A stretch of 64,000 bases of DNA, taken from NCBI RefSeq assembly GCF_000340215.1, contig NW_006921543.1:372001-436000 (forward strand), given 5' to 3'. The DNA is from Pseudocercospora fijiensis CIRAD86 (Eukaryota; Ascomycota; Dothideomycetes; Mycosphaerellales; Mycosphaerellaceae). Both the position numbers and the translations under genes were made by a program. Positions 55,002 to 64,000 of the stretch are shown in pieces (within the stretch, counting starts at the first letter, position 1; each line of letters begins with the position of its first letter). Under the pieces are notes generated by a model. That model was given only the letters and a program-made list of their open reading frames with translations. It was not told the origin of the DNA and made no database searches.

Positions 55002-56285
55002 AGAATCTCTCGTTAAAGTTTCTCTCTCGTAGCCTTACTATCTACCTCGTAGTATAGAGGATTAAAGTACTAATACTAAAGAATCTCTTTATAGTTAGGA
55101 TACTAGAGCTCCTTAGAACCTTTATATCTTAGGTCTAAAAAGATACGTATTATAGACGCTCTATCGCCCTTTCGCTTACTACCCGCTAGGTCGCGAATCG
55201 TAATATATAAAGAAACTAGTCTTAATATAGCTCGTCTCTATAATAGCTAAGTAAATATAGGGCGCTAGGTTTCTACTTCGTACCTTAGATTTAGGTACAG
55301 TGCGGAGATAAAATTAGAAGTATAGCCGGTACCTATAGCCGGTAAAAGGATATAAAAATAGGCCTCCTTCTAGGTTAATCTAACGACTAAATTTAAATTC
55401 TAATTAATCCGCTATAAACCGACGCCGAGTTTTAGCTAGAAGCTATATATCTTTATATTAAAGAGTAACCCGCTTCGTATAGATAGTAAGGAGGTTTAAA
55501 AGCTTAAACTCGGTTACGAGAAATGCCTCTATAGCTTCCTAAAGAATACTAATCGCTTAAGCTATAAATCGTATACTAGACTAGAAATCTAATACAATTT
55601 CTTAGACGAGTCGCTAGAAGGGAGTCTTAGGGATTAATAGCTCGGTCCCTCTTTTATCTTAGATTAGCCGGATCTAGCGAAGGGTAATAGTACCTAAGTT
55701 TAAAGCGCCGCTTCTTTATCGTCGACACCTACTTTTTACCCTTTTTCTTTATAGAAGAATAACTTTTCTTTACGATAGTTCTTATCCGCCTACTCCTTTT
55801 AGCCGCTTTAGCCTCCTCCTATCTATCTAAAGCCTTCTTGCTTTTCGGTACTATTTTCCGAGAAACCCTTTTCCTTTATATATACCGTAGATAGTTTTGC
55901 TCTTCCGATATCTCGTTCTCGCTATAGTCTTCCTATAGTTAGGTTACTTTACCCTTACACTATTCTAGGCTCTAAAGGTAACTTTATACACGTTCGGGCA
56001 ACGAAGGTATATCGCTAAGACCTAGAAAATTAATAAGCCTATAATCGTAAAGAGACATTTATACTTCTTACCTTCTAGATTAAATAGTCTTCTATTAAAC
56101 CGTCTTAGTAGGTTCTAGTTAGATTCGTTATTAGGATATTCGCTAAAGGAAGGGGAGGCGGCCGACTTAGTAAGGCCCGAGGAGCCGAATCCTTAAGGTA
56201 TATTTGTCTTTTAAAATATATAAAAGGGAAGAAGGAGAGGAAGAGCGAATAGAGATTTAGAAATAGTTAGTAGGTAAGCGGAGTA
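55002..56285. other. Decayed repeats; Lys-rich minus-strand coding traces
   Basis: No element is recognised. At about 55,700-55,900 the minus strand reads as Lys/Arg/Ser-rich sequence with few stops. At about 55,380-55,690 the plus strand resembles 53,250-53,420. A minisatellite tatagccggtacc, tatagccggtaaa lies at 55,321-55,346. Confidence 0.4.
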
Positions 56286-56494
56286 CGTTGCTATAGCAAC
56301 TAGTCTGTTTAGGAATTCGAAATATATTAGGGATATATACCGGCTATATACGCCGGCTATATTACCTTCTATATAAGCGCTTCGTTACTATAGTAACTAG
56401 TCTCTTTAGAAATTCGAAATATATTAGTAATATATACCGGCGATATATACTACCTATATATACTAGCTATATTACCTTCTACGTAAACGCTTCG
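56286..56494 (+). repeat. Tandem duplication, 97-bp and about 112-bp copies containing the GCCGGC minisatellite
   Basis: Copy 1 (56,286-56,382) and copy 2 (56,383-56,494) share cgttrctatagyaactagtc, aattcgaaatatattag, the taccggc-containing array, and tatattaccttcta. Copy 2 is longer because its array has an extra degraded unit. Unit number therefore differs between adjacent paralogues. Confidence 0.9.
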
Positions 56495-59400
56495 TCTCCT
56501 TAAAGCTACTCTAAGCCTATATACGCTTCTGCTTCTCGATCTAGTATCGCCTTCTACCTCCGCCCTCCTCCTCTTTATTATTACTAATAAGGGTTTCGCT
56601 TAGACTAAATTTCGTATTCTCTTTACGCTACTAGGTTTCTTCGATCTTAAGGTTTTCTAATTCCTCGATTAAGTCCTTTAGTATAATCTTTAGCATCCTA
56701 TCTTAGCGACTCTAGTAGAGAGGTAGTATCGGAATACTTTAATAGATTCGAAGGTAGTAGGCGAGTATATTCGATTAAAGCGGCCCTAGTAACGAGCGAT
56801 ATTAAAAGACCTCTTATAGCCTATACCTACGCTTAGTATAGCGAGGACGTCCTGAGCGACCGACGCTATCGTTAGAGACTTAGGCTCTAATCGCTACTAT
56901 ATAGCGAGAATATCGTCTCCGAATTCGTCTAGAAGACCGGTAAGATCTAGATATTATTAGCCCTCTCTCCGAGCCTATAGGCTTAGTACTTACCTACGCG
57001 CTAATAGAGATCGAACTCTTCTTTATTTACTTTAGTAGTTGCTTCCTCTTCTACCTCTACTTCCTACCTACGAAATAGGTATAATATCGGAGCTTTCTTA
57101 GCCTTCCTTTTCATTATTCGAGCTTTATTTAGACTAGTTTCTTTCCGACACTTATAGGATATCTTTTCTAGGATAGTCTAGTAATACTTAGGCTATTCCT
57201 CGTCCTCCTTCTATTCCGGCTTCTACTAATATATATCGTTTTCTACTAGGTCTAGTAAGTACGTAATACTATAGATATCCCCGAATAACTAGAAGGTAGT
57301 ACTATAATATTTATATAACTTAGTATAGGAGGTGTCTATAGCTTTCGTTATAGCTGCTTTCTAGGGGAGGCTTTCTTAGCTAGCTTAGCTACGGTTTCGT
57401 TAAGCTTAGTAACGAGCTAGTTAAAGTACGTAAAGATAAGGTAGATCGTCGGTCCTCGGGTTTTTCTAATCGTAGTAGTAACCTTCGCGTAATACTTACT
57501 AATATCTATAAGATACTCTACTTAACGCTGTTTAGCGGCGGTAAGCCCGAGCTACTTAACACCTTCGGAATTCTAAAAGATCTCGAGAGCGGTACGTAAA
57601 GTATATCCCTTCGTAATTATATAGAAAGTCGAATCGAACCGGGTCTTTACGTCTTAGGTAAAACGGAGTAGGCGCTAAGGAGGCCGCTTTTACTATCGCT
57701 TATTCTATACGATATTCTAGGTATTAGTTTTAGGGCGCTCGATAAGGTTCTTTTAAATAGCCTCGAATTAGTTATATCTCTATAGGCTCGAGTTCGTATA
57801 TATTACTAGACGACGAAGCTAGAGAAAAAGAGTTAGAACTATACTAGATTGCCGGCTATAGATGCCGGCTACGGGTACTAACTACGGATAAAAGTTATAC
57901 CTTATATAAACGAGAGCGAGGCTCTCTACCTTATCTCGTCTTATTAGTAAGTTATTACTATAACGAGTTTCTCGGTTTTCGACTTTGCTTTATCCTTATC
58001 TAGGATCTCCTATTAGTTACTATTCGATAGTATAATTTTAAGCGTCTTAAAGAGGGCTTAGATCGCGATTTAAACTATATAAGCGAGATAGGGAAACTTC
58101 TATAGGGATACGACCGGTACCGACGTCGGCTCCGATTTAATAGGGCTAAGGCTATTACTAGGCTCCTCTTTATCTTTATTATTATACGTATCCGAAATCG
58201 TAGCAAGCTTAGTATTTAGAAGATTAAGCTAGATTATAGATATTATAATCTCCTCTATATACTCGACCCTATTAATATAATTAGTAATTTTAAAGACAAA
58301 TATAAGTAAATTATATATATAACGCCTAATATAATATTCGATTATTACTAGTATTATCCGTAGTTATCTAGATTAGTCTTATAGTTACGCTAACCCTATC
58401 TATTACCGTATAGATAAGCTTCGCTATATCCTTACTAGTATAGGAACCTAGAATTTTAGGAAATCCGATTATAAGTTCCTAGAGTTTCTAATCCGAATTA
58501 ATAAAGTATAGTATAATCGAGAAAAAGGAGGCTCTTATAGTCTAGCTTAACTAGCTATCAATAGTAATAGCTACTTAGTAAGTAGTACGGAGGATCTCCC
58601 GAATATCGTCTAACGTAGCCTTTTTATTCTTTTCGAATATAGTACGCTAGATAGTCGCGCCGAGAAATAGGGGGAAGGGGGGGGAGAGTTTATAAGATAT
58701 AGGTATATCTTCTATATAGACTCCCTTTCGTAGAAGTCTTCCGGAAGACCGTTTATAGCTAGCATTTCGTTTGCTAGTTACTTAAAGTCTTCGGGGGAGA
58801 AATTAGTAGCCTTTAATCCTTAAGCTTCTATTAGCGTAGCCTATAATAACTAGCTAGATCTATATAGTTAATTAAAGTAGCCGGCATTTTAGAAGACGTA
58901 TCTCTTTCTAGAACGCTATATCTATATTAACCCTCCTCTCTCCTTAAAATTCCCGATACCGTTTAGAATAAAGATAGTTAGTAGGCGATAAATTCCTATC
59001 CCCTAGTTTTAGGTATATTAAGATTAAACCGTAGAAGTTATAGACAATTACTAGTTAACCTTTAAGTCGAGAAGTCGTATAATAGTATAATACCCCCTCC
59101 GTAAAAAACTTCTAGAATATATCCGTTCGCTCCTTACTACCCTACCGTATCGAGTACTTCTATAGTTTATACTCCTTCGAATATAAGTATAAAGGGAACT
59201 ATATCTTATAGACCTATTAATTAAACTACTCGGTATACTCGGGTTTCTAAACATACGCCTAGCTAGCTAGCCTAGCCTTTTCGAAGATATCCGAGTTAAT
59301 ACTCGATATTCTTATATCTCCGAATAACCTTCTACTTAGACTCCGTAAAGTTAAGGGCTAGGTAGTAGTAGCCTATAGAAAATTCCTACTACTAGGATTC

Positions 59401-60186
59401 GGAGAGGATAAATCTAGCCCTAATCGTCGTCTAGTACTCGATAGGCTCGAAGGCGAGTATATAGCCTCCTCTCGACGTTGTCGCAATCTCGTTCGTATAC
59501 TAGACTATTTCGACTATCGTCTCGTTATTACTCTTCCTAGTATAGCGCCTAGTATATATATAATATCGGTCGGTATATTTTAAAGTTTTATATAGTAAGG
59601 TAAGGAGTAGTAGATATGTGCTAGTAGCTATAGGGAAATACTCTTTCTTTTATAGTATCGTATCGTTAGGAATAGCTAGGTAGTAAATAGCTAGCTACCT
59701 TTTTTTTGTTCCCTAGCTATCCTAGCTAGCCTAACTACTAGATTTTTTTTCTTAGCTACCCTAGCTATTCTAACTACTAGAATTTTGCCTTCTATACGGC
59801 GGCTCTCTCCTACTAACGGAACCGAGCTACTATACCTAACGAATCTAGGCTCGGTTTTGGTCTTAATCTGTCCTCTTTTAGTATAAGATACTCGATAAGC
59901 AAATACTTAGGCCGAGTCTAACTACGAAACCTAATACTAACTAATAGCTCTATTAACTAATCCTAGTCCTCGAACTCCTTCCGCTTCTTAGTAAAGACCT
60001 TGAAGAGCGCCTAAGCTTCGTTAGGTACCTGTAGAGTAGTCGGGATAAAGCTATATTACTAAAATAGGTAATCCTTTAGAGGCTTATAGACAGATTTAGA
60101 GAGTGCTAACGCGAGACTATCCTACTAGAAGCTTAGATTCCGGATATAAGCCCTCTCTACCTAAGTAAAGATTTTATATAGTAGTA
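56495..60186. other. Decayed, unassigned repeat sequence with coding traces
   Basis: At 57,040-57,190 the minus strand has an open basic-acidic stretch (ISYKCRKETSLNKARIMKRK). At about 59,250-59,570 the plus strand has a fairly open frame (KISELILDILISPNNLLLRL). Neither suggests a family, and I could not tell which strand is coding at 59,051-59,254. Minisatellite units lie at 57,850-57,874 and near 58,878. A poly-G run lies at 58,671-58,686. I recognise no promoter, RNA gene or terminal repeat. Confidence 0.4.
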
Positions 60187-61283
60187 GTACTCTGCCTACG
60201 GAAATCGCTTTCTATTTAACTATTAGTATCTACCGGCTACGAACGGCTATATATACCGGCTATAGAATACTTACTTATACCCCTTTTACCTCTAGTAACT
60301 CCTCCGCCGTCCCTAGATACCTAGCCCTAATTTAGCAATTACATTAATCGTAAGCTACTTTGCCTTTATAGACGTAAAGGTATCGCTCTAATACTAATAA
60401 AGAAGTTTCTCCTCTATATCGAGGATATAAAGATAACTAGTCTCGATTCTAATCCTTACTAGCTTTTCGTAGTAGCTTTAACGATAATTTTCTAGATTAA
60501 TAGGGCTTATACCTTAGCCCTTTACTAGTACCTCGTCTCTTTAACTATACTCGATCTACTCCTAGCGCTTATCGTCTATAGCGTTAGGCCCTAAGACTAT
60601 ACCTATTACTAGATCGATATATAGTATCTCCTCGCTTTTTTTAGTTCCTTTATTCGTAGTATTAAGCTCTTTCGCGGCATCCTAAACTCTAGTATTATTA
60701 TTCTCGGCTATTTAAACATCTCTATTACTATCTATCGTATCGATAGAGGTAGCGGCTATAGGTCTATATACTATTAGTTAACGTTTTAAAGAAAAGAATA
60801 CCGGCTATAGCTACCGGCTATAGCTGCTAGCTACGGCTATCGGCTAGATTACCTTACGCTACTAGAAACTTACGCTCGAAGACTAGACGCAATTCCTTCC
60901 TCCTTTTAGCCTTCTTTTAGGTTATCTTCTTATTCTAACCTTTACTTTTTTCTGTAGGCGCTAGCTATCGATAAAATGCCTTATTCCGTACCTTTCTTCT
61001 CTTATCCTTTAATCTTTTATCCTTATCTATCTTCTCCTTTCTCTCGCGGTCTCGTATAGAATTCTTCTTCGTAGAGTACTCCTCTTTAGTCTTACGCTTT
61101 TTTCTTTGATGCTTAGGTAAAACAAACTCGCGGTTTTTAGTTCTATCTTCTCTTTAGCGCGCGGCGCGCTTCTCTCTTACTATTTTAAGGAAGGGGGGTA
61201 GGGGCGTAGCGTATAGTAGTTATTATAGGTATAGGTATAGAGGAAGAAGTTAAAAGATATAAGAATATCGCGAAGCCCTAATT
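60187..61283 (-). repeat. 1.10-kb dispersed repeat, copy 2
   Basis: Same orientation as 35,107-36,142 and colinear with it from gtactctgcctacggaaatcg to cgaagccctaatt. It carries about 60 bp of extra sequence, including an insertion near 60,700-60,750 and a longer GCCGGC minisatellite (60,799-60,853, about four units against about two in copy 1). The minus strand holds the same Lys/Arg-rich ORF remnant. No family is recognised. Confidence 0.9.
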
Positions 61284-61929
61284 GTCGCAAGTGCGAGTAG
61301 ATCAACCTAGAAAGTAAATTCGAGGTAGCTCTAGCATACCCTATAGGTTCCGTACTACCCTACAGAGTGCCCTATAACTACTAAAATTAGTTTACAAATC
61401 GGGGTATTGCAAACACCCCTTGTATAACCTAATTACCTCGGATTTCTACCGTTCCGAACAGCCGTAATCGCTCGAAAACGACTAAGTCTACGCCTGCACC
61501 TTAGCACTACTACTTCTACCGCTTAGAAGCGACAACCTCTCCTTAGATCCGTCGTTTTAGTAGTCTAATTAGTATAGGAGATAGTGTACGAGAGGATTAA
61601 TCTATCCGGTGCGGTTTGGGTAGTACATCTACGTATAGCCTTCTACGAGCGCGTTTCGAAGGTATTATAGGCTTACTAATTAAAGGCTTCTAACGACGAG
61701 GTTTATAAGAGCTACCTAATAGCTATAGTAGATCAATTGAAGTGTCTTTACTAGGTAACTATATAGGTAATGAATATAGAGCTATAGATAGTGCTATAGT
61801 AGGTTGCTCTATAGTAGAAGGTAGCTCTATAGTAGAAGGTAGCTCTACCGTAGAAGGTAGTAGATTACGAGGTAGAAATAGCTTACTTAGTAAGGGCAAA
61901 TCGTCTAGTAAGGAGGATAGCAACGGCTA
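61284..61929. other. MULE 3' flank with an 18-bp tandem repeat
   Basis: At 61,290-61,560 CpA and TpG are more frequent than elsewhere, suggesting weaker RIP. The stretch at 61,395-61,420 (cggggtattgcaaacacccc) is a small imperfect palindrome. A clear MULE terminal inverted repeat cannot be identified because the other end lies outside the window. Confidence 0.4.
61806..61859 (+). repeat. 18-bp tandem repeat, three units
   Basis: gctctatagtagaaggta is repeated three times head to tail, the third unit with a two-base change (gctctaccgtagaaggta). In the plus-strand frame this gives a Val-Glu-Gly-Ser-Ser repeat in a short ORF at 61,742-61,933, but the tandem array explains that open frame. Confidence 0.95.
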
Positions 61930-64000
61930 TTAATGCCTTAATGCCTCGTCGTTATCGTATTGATCACTTTTGCTAGCGTCCTTTAGCAAAGATAGCGGCA
62001 ATCGACTAATTAGCATTGATTGTAGAAGGTCTATATCTAAGAGGCTATTAAATAGGTTATCCTCAACCTCGTATAGTACGTCTTCTTTACTATCTTCGAC
62101 CTAAGTAATAAAGCCGTTCTTATTAGGTAGACCGTAGACTAGTAAAGAATAGCCTTCGACAATAATGCGAGGCTTATATATATCTAGAAGGTTGGTATTA
62201 GTTAAGGCAACTAATAGAGGCAGAGTTAGCAATGCGGCCGTATAGAAGACTAGTTGCCGCAACGGCCTATCGTTAATACCTCGCTACTTAGAAGCACGAC
62301 AAGGTGTTAATTTAGCCTCTTTAGCGCTACGTTTAAACTAGTCGTTTATATAATCGTTTATTAACTTCTAGTTTATTAAGGCGTAGTTAGTCACCTACTA
62401 TAGGAGGGCCTCGTATTGCTAAGCGTCGTTCAGATTAGAAGCCTACGTATCGTAGAAGCGGAAAAAGGCCTATATAACTGCTTCTTATATAGAATAGAAG
62501 TATTCCTTAACTCGGCGCTTTCGTAACACTCCTAGAGCCTTATTGATATTAACGTAGGTCGCTTTACCTAACTAGTTGTCGTTATCGACAACAAGCCTAG
62601 TATTATACTACTTAGGGTATATAAGATTGCTATTTAGACCTTAAAAGCGGCTCTTATATAACTAACAACGTCGTAGCGTAAGAACACTCGTACTAGTAAT
62701 ATAGAAGCGCTAGATATGCTTGCAAGGCAGGTAATAGCTATGCTAGAAGTAGTAGAAGCATTTAGTACATACGTCGTCGTATAAAGCAGGTAGAGCTATC
62801 CGCTAAGTAGGCTTATTATTGTCTATATCCTTACAATACTGTATAAGCTTATTAGCTATCTTCTTCTATACCGAAAGTAGTAGGTATTTAAAGGCCGGAG
62901 TGTTGTATTTCCGCTATATTAGCAGCTAACCGTAGGTATCGACAATACCGTTTTATCGTACGCGCTCGCGGATATAATCGTCGAGTTAGAATAGGTGCAT
63001 TATAAGGCCTAGAAACAGTTAGTTGTTGTTAGTAGTTATAGTATAGAAGGGAAGAAGAATGTAGTCGAAGGAGCCGTTCTAAGGAATTCTAGCTATTCTA
63101 AAAAATGCAGAAGAGAGCTTCTTTTATATAAATTCGGACAACATTGTAAATAGGGGACGAATACGCACCTCGCAAGCTCTATTTGCGTATCTAACGCTTA
63201 TCTCGGCGCTTTAAGTATGCGTAATAGCCCTCTAGTAGACTAGTTATTCGAACGGCTATTAAAAGGGGATCTCCGAGCCGTACCTAAGTCGCCTATCGAT
63301 CGCTCTTAGAAGCTATCTACTTCTTCTTTAAATAGTCTAATTTCTCGACCGCCTTTAGTATATTATAGCTTAGTAGGTCGCTCTATACAGTCTGAATAAA
63401 CTGCTAGCATTCTTCTTAGTCTCTTATAATAAACAATGCGTTAGTTATAGCCTTAAAGGTAGTTAGAAAGCGCTTAAAGTACTTCTCGAGGGTTTTAATA
63501 AGATAGCGTTAGTAGAGGCGCTAAATAATGCTACAATCTATAAGGCCTTAAATTATACCGAGTTGCTTACTCGCTAAGTCGTTAGTAATCGACTATAGCG
63601 GTATCTAAGAAGACTGTTTAGTCTAGTTCAAATCGTCTTAATCTTTAGCTTTACTAGAACAGCCGTCGTTAACGTAGAAGTGCTTCCTATATCTATCGTA
63701 TTCGCTAACCTTCTTAATCTAGTCGGATTAAGCTATTTCTCGAAGGGTTGAGATTACTATCTCAATTAGGTATACCTGCTCGTAGTCTAGAAGGAAGTGA
63801 GCCGCTAGAAGCTATTTAAGGTAGTTATTGCGGACGTAGACTGTCGATAGAGGCTATTTTAGCTTATTCGTACAATAGGTCGAGTCTAATAGAAACAAAG
63901 ACCTATAGTTGCGAAGGGCTCGAAGTTGCTAGTTAGAAGCCTAAACAAGGCCTCTATATAGCTTTCTATTAAGTCTACGAGACTTAATTATTCGTACGAG
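61930..64000 (-). pseudogene. Mutator-like (MULE) transposase with SWIM-type finger, 5' end outside the window
   Basis: The minus strand reads a DDE/D transposase to a stop at 61,932-61,930. First catalytic Asp: LFLLDSTYCTNKLK at about 63,895-63,855. A following VYVRNNYLK*LLAAHFLLDY matches the VYVRDNYGKWLPAAHxLV block. Second Asp: HFYVNDGCSSK near 63,680. Then a helical region (LEKYFKRFLTTFKAITNALF) and RITSLLEGYYAYLKRR near 63,250-63,200, the TSRVEGxHxxLKR motif. A SWIM finger is at 62,775-62,711 (CTKCFYYF, then YYLPCKHI, the CxH end intact). A C-terminal extension of about 260 residues follows. At least 690 residues are present. Host gene mimicry is unlikely because RIP stops are frequent. 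Confidence 0.85.

Noticed and set aside
59051..59254. Minus-strand 67-codon ORF
   Set aside because: Both strands are partly open here, there is no recognisable motif, and composition is RIP-like; not supportable as a gene.
61742..61933. 63-codon plus-strand ORF with a repeating Val-Glu-Gly-Ser motif
   Set aside because: The open frame is explained by the 3 x 18-bp tandem array; there is no homology or start context.

Overview
This window looks like a transposon graveyard from a filamentous ascomycete (Pezizomycotina). Almost all of it is depleted in CpA and TpG and enriched in TpA, while CpG survives. That is the footprint of repeat-induced point mutation (RIP), a process known only from fungi. 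Reading frames are broken mostly by TAA/TAG at former CAA/CAG/TGG codons, so no intact host gene is visible. Nearly every protein call below is a pseudogene recognised by reading through stops. I found no rRNA, tRNA, CRISPR array or bacterial feature. All boundaries were read by eye and are approximate unless exact repeat ends are stated.

Layout. 1-2.06 kb: minus-strand decayed ORF, unrecognised. 2.71-2.99 kb: long (AGT)n microsatellite. 3.7-19.4 kb: a gypsy/Ty3 chromovirus (LTR-like ends, gag, protease-RT-RNase H, integrase, chromodomain) split by three insertions. These are a minus-strand Tad1-type LINE (5.3-10.2 kb), a very AT-rich un-RIPped segment that looks mitochondrial (12.49-12.96 kb), and a Fot1/pogo DNA transposon with intact TIRs and a TA target duplication (13,371-16,649). 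19,455-25,325: minus-strand copia with both LTRs. 25.4-29.5 kb: plus-strand copia-like element with an array of Zn2Cys6-like cysteine motifs upstream of its RT, and no protease or integrase that I could recognise. 29.5-30.2 kb: LTR/PBS, tandem repeats and a 200-bp inverted repeat. 30.2-35.1 kb: second gypsy. 35.1-37.1 kb: a 1-kb repeat (second copy at 60.2-61.3 kb) and minisatellites. 37.1-37.6 kb: MULE 3' fragment. 37.7-39.8 kb: unrecognised decayed ORF. 39.9-43.6 kb: third copia. 43.7-46.4 kb and 49.3-51.9 kb: two minus-strand tyrosine-recombinase (DIRS/Ngaro-type) retroelements. 47.0-48.5 kb: minus-strand pogo-type transposase remnant. 52-61 kb: poorly assignable decayed repeats carrying a dispersed 12-13-bp GCCGGC minisatellite and a 362-bp tandem duplication. 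61.9-64.0 kb: minus-strand Mutator-like (MULE) transposase with a SWIM-type finger, running off the window.

The genes do not form pathways. The region is best read as stratigraphy: older retroelements interrupted by younger ones, then mutated by RIP. The most interesting items are the Zn2Cys6-array copia element, the dispersed 13-bp minisatellite, the un-RIPped mitochondria-like island inside a RIPped element, and the one-strand RIP pattern of the LINE.
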